A stretch of 64,000 bases of DNA from Bilabrum cf. latius. Its lineage: Eukaryota > Bigyra: Bicosoecida > Bigyra > Bicosoecida. The position numbers were made by a program, and so were the translations under genes. Location: positions 124,001-188,000 of the forward strand of contig OZ237751.1 in the NCBI GenBank assembly GCA_965178125.1, read 5' to 3'. Below are positions 57,601-64,000 of this stretch, one piece after another (position 1 is the stretch's first letter; each line of letters opens with the position of its first letter). Under the pieces are notes generated by a model. It was not told the DNA's origin, ran no database searches, and worked only from the letters and a program-made list of their open reading frames with translations.

Positions 57601-60600
57601 CGCGGGCCACGGGGCGTTACCTTTCGCTGCTGTCGAGCGTGTGCTGCGACGCTCCGCTGGGAGATGGGGCTCTAGCCCGAGCGCCGGGGGCGGCGAGACA
57701 GGGGGCGATGCGAGCCGGGGAGCGAGTGCGGCTGGTGCGGCCGCTGGTGTCCGTGGGCGACTCGCTGGTGCTGCCGTCGGGGACCCAGGGGCTCGTCGTG
57801 GCTGCGGGGGCCGGGCCTGACCTAGACGGGCAGCAGGAGGGTCGGCGGGCGGCAGCAGCAGCCGGGCGTCGAGTCACGGCCCGCTGGAGAGTGTCCGTGT
57901 CGGCGTGGCCGGTCCTGGCCTCCCGCATCGGCGAGTGCGCCAAGGTCGTGTCCGCCGTGGGTCCCGCTGCCATGGGGTGCGGGAGGGCGCAAGAGGTGAC
58001 CGCTGCGCTCAGGCTATTCACCAGGATCATGGCGGCGGACGCGGGCGCCATGACGCAGGTGGTGCGGCAGCTCGTGGCAGCCGACGACTCCCTGCAGCAC
58101 CACTGCAGGCGCATGCAGAGAGCGGCAGAGGCCATGCCCCAGGGATCAGATGCCTGGAGGCGGGCCAGCGCTGCCGCGAGAGCGTGCGCGGAGGCCAGCC
58201 TCCACGGCGCGAGTGGGCGCACCGGTGCGCACGCGGGCCGGCGCGAAGCGTCCGCGGGGCGGTGGCTGGTGCGACGCGTATGCGCTCTGGCCATCGGGTG
58301 CGCGCAGGGCCACGGCGTGATCGCCGGAGGAGGCGTCGGCGCCGAGGGGCTGCGTCCTGACGGGGATGCGGAGGCCGTGCAGCGCGCTGCGGAGGGCTGG
58401 ATGCTGGCCTCTCGGGGGGGCCCGACCGAGCTGGATCCCGACTGGAGGGACAAGCTGAACGGGGACGAAGAGCTTGTGCGGCAACTGATCAGCGAGTGCA
58501 GGGCCTAGTGCCGGTCGGTCGCCATCGAGGCCATGCGGTGCCTCGCCGCCGTCACCTCTGCGCTACCCGGCCCCGCGCTGGAGGTGCTGACGCAGCCGCT
58601 GTCCCATTGCGTGGTCCTGTCCAGGGACTCGCTCCGGTCCTAGTCGATGCGCGGCGGCGCTGGCGGTTCTTCCCGCGCCAGCGCAAGCACCATCCTCGAG
58701 AGGACGCTCGCGGTGCAGGCCGCCAGCGAGGCCGTGGCCTCGGCTCGGGACGCTGCGGAGAGGTAGGGCGTGACGGGTGACGCGATCGTTGGCTTTAGCG
58801 CCCGCTCGGAGATGTCAGGGGCCGATGGGATGCGCACAGGGGGTAGCCGCGACAGGGAGGAGGCGGATCGGCAGGCACTCGGCACCTCCGGCACGGCGGG
58901 GGCGGGGCTCCTGCAGCTGGCGCTTGCCCTCCTTCGGGCCGGCGAGGGCGTGGTGGCGGAGGAGAGGCAGGGAGGCGGCAATGGCCCGGGGTCTGCCGCC
59001 GGTGGCGGCGGGAATTGCCCGGGGGTGATACCAACTGCCCTGGTGGCGCTGCGGCTGTGCACTGCCTGCCTGTCTGCCATCGCGCGCAGCCGGGCCCGCA
59101 TCCCTGCGCGAGAAGCGTTCCGCGTCTTTGACGAGGATGGGTCGGGCGAGGTGGACACGAAGGAGTTTACCGAGGCGCTGGGCCGCATCGGTGCGAGCCT
59201 GAGCCCCGACGCGACCGAGGCGCTCGTGGAGCTGCTGGACAGGGACGGGTCGGGCTCCATCGAGATCGACGAGTTCGTGCGGTTCGCGAGGGGCGAGAGC
59301 CTCCAGGAGCTGGTGGAGGCGGCGCAGGAGACGGGAGCCGACGGCAGCACGCGGGGGAGTGCTGGGATCCGAGGTGTGGGCGCGATGCAGCAGCAGTTCG
59401 CCAGGGCGGTGCGCGGATCGATCAACGAGTCGTCCGCCAAGAGCGCGCTCCTCGGCGGGCGCCGCATGGAGGCCGTTGTGCGGGAGCTCAGAGGGCTGGT
59501 GCAGATGCTCACGGGACGGACTGCCCTGCGTCGGAAGCAGGAGGAGAGGCTTGGCCGGGCGTGCTGCGATTTCGCCGCAAACGCCCTGCTGGCAGCGCGT
59601 GGCTTCTCGCAGGTAGCGGGCGGGGCCCCTCTGCGGCTGGAGGCCAGGCACTTGCTGGAGGCGCGCGCGCTGCGGGTGCTGTCGCTGGCGGCGAGAGACC
59701 TGACGGCGGAGGCGGAGGCGCAGGAGGACGCGGTCATAGGCGGGTCGAGTGCAGCCGAGACGGCGGCCATCGCAGCGGGCGTGCGGACGGACCGCAGCGC
59801 GCCGCACTCGCTGCGGGACGACGTGCTGCGCGGCATCCTCAGGTCCAAGCCCCTGCAGCGCGCCCTCGTGGGGTGCGCGCTGGAGGTCTCCATCTCTGGG
59901 ATGCGCGCCAAGCGCAGGCAGAGGGGCGCCGATGTGGCGGCCGCTGACCCTGGCCGCGCCGTGGAGCTGGCCTCTAGGCCGGCACCCCTCAGCGAGCTTC
60001 TGCAGGAGAGGGGTGCTCTCGGCGTGGGCGGGTCGGGGTCATCAGGCCAAGGGGGTGCAACGAGGTCCAGGAAGAGGGGGGCGCTAGAGGCCGAGGTGGG
60101 CGTGGGCGGGGCCGGGCTGCACGCCGCCGCCGTGTCTCTGCCCGTTGACTTCAGTCAGGGCGTGCTGTCGCAGTGCTCTATGGGACAGGGCCGGGGCCTG
60201 CTCGAGCTGAGGACCAGGCGAGCTCTGGGTCTGCTGCGGCTGGTGCTGCTGAGCCGGCCGGCGGGGCAGGACGGCGGGCAGCACGCCGCTGTTGCGTTTG
60301 CCATGCGCGAGGCGGCCCGCGGCCGCGGCAGCAGCCAGTGGCCCGCGTGGCTCGCAGCGGCTGCGACCCTCGCAGGCACGCCGCACGGGGACGCCTCGGG
60401 GCTGCCGTCCAGGGCGGTCCTGGACGGCGGCCTGGCGGGCGAGGCGTGGCACTCTTTGGCCTGGGACGCCTAGCGCAAGCTGGAGATGTTCTCGCAAAAG
60501 GTGAGCGTGGCCTACTTGCCCGGCCATCAGCCGGAGGGGGCCTCCCACGGCAAGGCCCGCATGCGTGTCCCGCTCATCGTGGCTCTCGCGGGGCTGCTGG

Positions 60601-63600
60601 GCTACCGCTGCCAGGGCATTGACTCTAGCGCGGACAGCAGCCGCAGCTTTGAGGCGTTCTTCCTGCCCAGCCGAGACGCGGGGGAGGCGCTGATGCACGC
60701 GCGGCAGCGAAAGGGCGCCCAGCGGGCCGCCAACCTGGTTGCTGTGGCGCGCGCCAACGCGCACACGATCTCCGTGAGCATAGCGGCGGGCCGGCTGCTG
60801 TCCATGCTGCTGCGGCTGACGGACGCCGTGCGCGCCTCCAGGGCACTGGCAGCGGTCACAACGGCCCTGGCCGGCAGGTCGGGAGCCGATCTGCAGGCGG
60901 GACTTGTGGCGGGGCCTTCCGCTGCGGGACCGGCGGGGGGCGCCGGCATGCCGGGCCAGATGGCCCCGGCGTTGCTGGCAGGAGCGGTTCGGACCGCTCT
61001 CCGCGCGTCTCCCCGGCTGGTGGACCTGCTGGGCACGGACAAGGACGGGGCTCGGGGGATGCTCTTTGGGGGCGCGGGGTCAGGGGACGCGGCGGCGAGC
61101 AGCATCAGCGGGAGGCGGCTGGTGGGGGAGGCCACGGTGGAGGGAGCCGTGGGTCTTGCGGAGCAGGTGGCTCTGGCAGATGGCCGCGCCCTGCCCCAGC
61201 TGATGGACGTGATCGACTCGGAGGTGCAGCAGCTGCCCGGGCTGCTGTCAGAGGGCGGCTACGGGATGGTGGCGCTGGACGTGGCTCGCGTGGCGCTGAG
61301 CTCCGACGACCAGGCGCAGGCGGCCCAGTGGGTGGTTGCGTGCGACGGGCAGATGGGCCAGAAGGGTATCCTGGAGCCGCTGGTGGCCGGACTCGAGGAC
61401 GAATTGGGCGGCGCCTACGACGGGGCTGGTCCCGCGGCCAAGGTGCGGCGCAAGGACACTGTGATCCAGTTCCTCGACGAGCCCCGCGTGCCGGGCTGGA
61501 GCGACGACCACGAGGACGGCACCGAGGGCGAGGGCAAGGGCAGCGGGGGCGGGGAGGGGGGCGCGCAGGGCCCCCAGGCCGACATGCTGGACGGCGCGCA
61601 GCACGAGTCGCCCTCCTCGGCCGTGGGGTTCCTGCACACGCCCAGGGGCCCGTTCGCTGGCCGCAGGCTCGTGGGGCCCTCGGCCGTGAGGGACGCGCTG
61701 GGAGTGGTGCTCGGCTGGCGCGCCGAGTGGAGGTGCTTCCCGCGGCGGCTGGCGCAGGCACTGGGGCTCCTGGCGCAGCTCTGGAAACGGGCGCACGGCG
61801 AACCTTCGGCAGCCTCCGGAGTGAACCCCTTGCCCGGCGCACAGGCGGGTGGGGTCGCATCCGCTGTCGGCTCGGGAGGCAGCGGGATCGACGCGGTGGG
61901 TGACGGCGGCTCGGAGGGCGCAGGGGGGCTGGGGCACCCTCAGCTGCTCGCCGCCGTGTCCCTCGTCCGCAGGTGTCCGGGGTTCTGGCCCGCTGTCGCA
62001 GGTCTGGCCGCGTACTCTCACGGAGATCCGGGCCTCAGGGAGGTGGCGGTGCAGGAGGTCGCTCTGGCGGAAGCGGTCAGGCGAGCGGGGCCGGGCGGAT
62101 TCTCCGCTGGGGGCGGTGGGGGCCCCTAGAGCCAGTCGTAGCAGGGAGGCATCCAGGGCCGTGATGGAGTTGCATCCCCCCAGGACCTATCCGCGAGGGG
62201 GGCGGCCGAAGCGGCTGCGCTGGAGCGGACGCGGGCCCACCGCGAGGCATTGTTCGGCAGCGGAGCCGAACCCGGCACCCCGGGTCAGGGGGGCCCCGGC
62301 GCATCGACCCCGCGCAAGCAGCGGTCGATGGCGCTGTCCCCCGAGGCGGTCAAGACCCGCATGCTGGACCAGGTGCAGCAGGCCGGCTTCGCGGCCGAGC
62401 ACGCTGGCTGGCGACCCCCCCACGTGGGTGTGCAGCTGGAGCACGCGGAGGCCCAGGCATCAGACAGGGCGGGAGCGCCGGGCATGTCACCCGCCGCTGT
62501 GGCCCTGTACTGCTACCGCACGGCGGCGCGTGCGCTGGCCCTCCGGCTGCTCACTCTGGAGCTGCTGGCCGTGTCGGCGGGGGCGCCCGGCTCCCTTCTG
62601 TCCAACCGCGGCGAGGAGCTCAGCGCGGACCACGAGCTGATCGAGCGCGTGATCGATGCGTCGGGGAGGGGCGGAAGGGGAGACATCCCGGGCGGGGCAG
62701 CGGGCAACGTGGGCGCCGTGGCCATCTGCCGGTACATCTGCTAGAGCGCCACGGAGTCGGCGGTGCGAGGCGCGGCGCGGCTCACCGAGGCTGCCGCGAG
62801 GGCCGGGGCACAGGGGGGAGATGGGCCAGGGTCCGGCGATGCCGCCGAGCCGGGGGCCGCGTACGCTTCTCCGCTCAAATCTGCCGCCGTGTCGTAGGCT
62901 GTGCTGGAGGCGCGCTAGCAGGCTGTGCGGGAGGGTGCGGGCGCGGGGACAGCCGCCGCACCCGGTGGATCGTTTGGCGCGGCGATGGGGAAGGGGCTCT
63001 TCCGCCCTTTTTCGCAATCCTCCATAGGCACGGACTCGTCAGGAGGCAGCGGGCAGCCGGGCGCGTTGCCCGGCGTGCCCCAGCCGCTGCGCATGGCCTT
63101 CGCGCGCGCCGTCGTGGAGTGCCTCTCTGTGACACACGCACCCGAGGCGGAGACGGCTATGGGGGACGCGGCCGCGACCGTCGGGCTCCGGCTGGCTGCC
63201 TTCCGACGGATGCATGACGCGGGAACGGCCGTCCGGCTGTGCCCAGGAGGGCTCGCCGGGTGGCTGGGAGCAGACCGGGCAGCCGAGGCGCTGGCTGCCG
63301 CTGGCAGGGGAAGCGGTACCGGGGGTGGGGGCGTGTCGCCGCCGGGGGCCTACCTGCAGGCCGCCCTTGCGAACGCGAAGCGGCTGAACGTGCTGCCCAC
63401 CACTGCTCTCATGGCTGCGGCAGATGCGGCGCTGGACCGCAGCTCCAATGCACTCGCGAGCGGTGGGACCCGCAGCAAGCAGAGCCAGGTGGAGACGAGC
63501 GAGGGCGTGGCGGACGAGCTCGACGGGGCCGCGGCTCCCTACGGCGATTCCTTCCTCTTCGACGTGGAGGCGGCCGCGGCGCGGCTGGGTCTGCGGAGGC

Positions 63601-64000
63601 AGTGGCGGGCCATCCGTCAGAGGAGGTCAGCCCGCTGGGGCATGGACAACGCCAAGGCCGTGGTGATGCTGCGGCGGGCCGCTCGCTCGCTGACCTCGGC
63701 GGGGGACGGGCCTGGCAGCCCGGTGAAGAAGAGCTGGGGCAGGGGAGCGAGGCCCGCAGCGGCTGGCGCATTCGCCGCCGCGAGAGGTGCCGCCTTGTCG
63801 TCGTCGTCAGCGTCGATGGCAGGCGCCGGCGGCCGCGTCAAGCTCGTGTTTGGCGGTCCCCGGAGCCTCTCCGAAGAGGACGAGGCGCAGCTGGTGCAGG
63901 ACTACCTGGTGGCCTCCGCGGCCGGGTGGGGCCCTCTCCCGCCGGACAATCAGGCGGCGTGCGGCATCGCCGAAGTCGCCGGGGCCCTGCGGCTCGCCCG
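54615..64000 (+). CDS. Giant NUP188-like nucleoporin with inserted EF-hand pair (3' partial)
   Basis: A single frame runs from ATG 54615 to the right edge, over 3100 codons, with no intron and 14 in-frame TAGs (54657, 54780, 54972, 54978, 55881, 58506, 58641, 58764, 60471, 62127, 62139, 62742, 62895, 62916). The N terminus resembles NUP188: VASMLQVDELHAAVIWQ, then YREEQLASIRLLEAM (human YYEERTCILR). At residues about 1037-1100 an SH3-like insertion characteristic of NUP188 reads SVGDSLVLPSGTQGLVV and ARWRVSVSAWPVL, followed by helical solenoid. YGDSFLFDVEAAAARL near the 3' end fits the NUP188/NUP192 C-terminal region. NUP188 is an inner-ring scaffold of the nuclear pore. It is already nearly twice the human length (1749 aa), through acidic and Gly-rich insertions. 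A canonical EF-hand pair lies at about residues 1496-1557, which is not known from NUP188. Confidence 0.75.
59103..59288 (+). other. EF-hand pair encoded within the NUP188-like gene
   Basis: The segment reads PAREAFRVFDEDGSGEVDTK, then a linker, then LVELLDRDGSGSIEIDEFVR. Both 12-residue loops (DEDGSGEVDTKE and DRDGSGSIEIDE) have acidic side chains at positions 1, 3 and 12 and Gly at 6, so both should bind calcium. The frame is continuous with the nucleoporin on both sides. Confidence 0.85.

Noticed and set aside
1-64000. UAG as Leu, Tyr, pyrrolysine, or simple stop readthrough
   Set aside because: Positions opposite TAG favour Gln or polar/charged residues (Lys, Glu, Thr), not Leu or Tyr; density is far too high for readthrough, and the organism is eukaryotic.
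1-64000. The window as a cluster of pseudogenes
   Set aside because: Random decay would give TAA, TGA and frameshifts in proportion; here nearly all breaks are TAG and conserved motifs are intact.

Overview
The window is nuclear DNA from a GC-rich protist. Genes carry short GT-AG introns (about 84-157 bp where a conserved domain fixes the junction) but most coding sequence lies in very long exons, and the products are eukaryotic: nucleoporin, RNA polymerase I subunit, peroxin, SNARE, CLU and mitochondrial proteins. A ZSWIM2-type E3 ligase and a calmodulin-like EF-hand protein of a kind common in axonemes suggest a flagellate, but the lineage cannot be fixed from the window alone.

The central observation is a variant genetic code. 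Read with the standard code almost every gene looks broken, but every internal break is TAG; I found no internal TAA or TGA in the accepted frames. Genes end on TGA (most) or TAA (organellar release-factor-like gene, SNARE, TCD). About 75 in-frame TAG codons join neighbouring open frames into complete conserved proteins. Where a conserved position can be compared (N-acetylglutamate synthase, TCD, the GGQ protein, and sister TPR repeats inside one protein) TAG sits where Gln is expected. I therefore read UAG as Gln and keep UAA and UGA as stops; all gene models below use this code.

Layout, left to right: a 5'-partial membrane protein with TEM7-like and RING-like parts (+, 1-4807); a giant RCC1/cadherin-like/RGD-repeat surface protein (-, 5560-13506); a GT4 glycosyltransferase and a GGQ-type mitochondrial translation rescue factor (-); a Qc-SNARE (+); a large helical-repeat protein with an apparent frameshift at a poly-C run (-); N-acetylglutamate synthase followed by a 67-bp tandem repeat (+); a small coiled-coil protein, possibly dynactin p24 (-); a DoxX/TMEM35-like membrane protein (+); a SABATH methyltransferase and a PEX3-like peroxin (-); a tail-to-tail pair of pectinacetylesterase genes; a CLU/TPR protein with a 33-copy 24-bp minisatellite tail (-); a coiled-coil protein (-); an EF-hand protein (+); RPA49, ZSWIM2 and TCD (-); and a 3'-partial giant NUP188-like nucleoporin containing an EF-hand pair (+, 54615 to the right edge).

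The genes form no single pathway; this looks like an ordinary compact chromosome segment. Most intergenic gaps are 60-400 bp. No tRNA, rRNA, transposon ORF or CRISPR array was recognised. Two short oligonucleotides (a 10-mer and a 12-mer) recur far more often than chance inside unrelated coding regions and in different reading frames.
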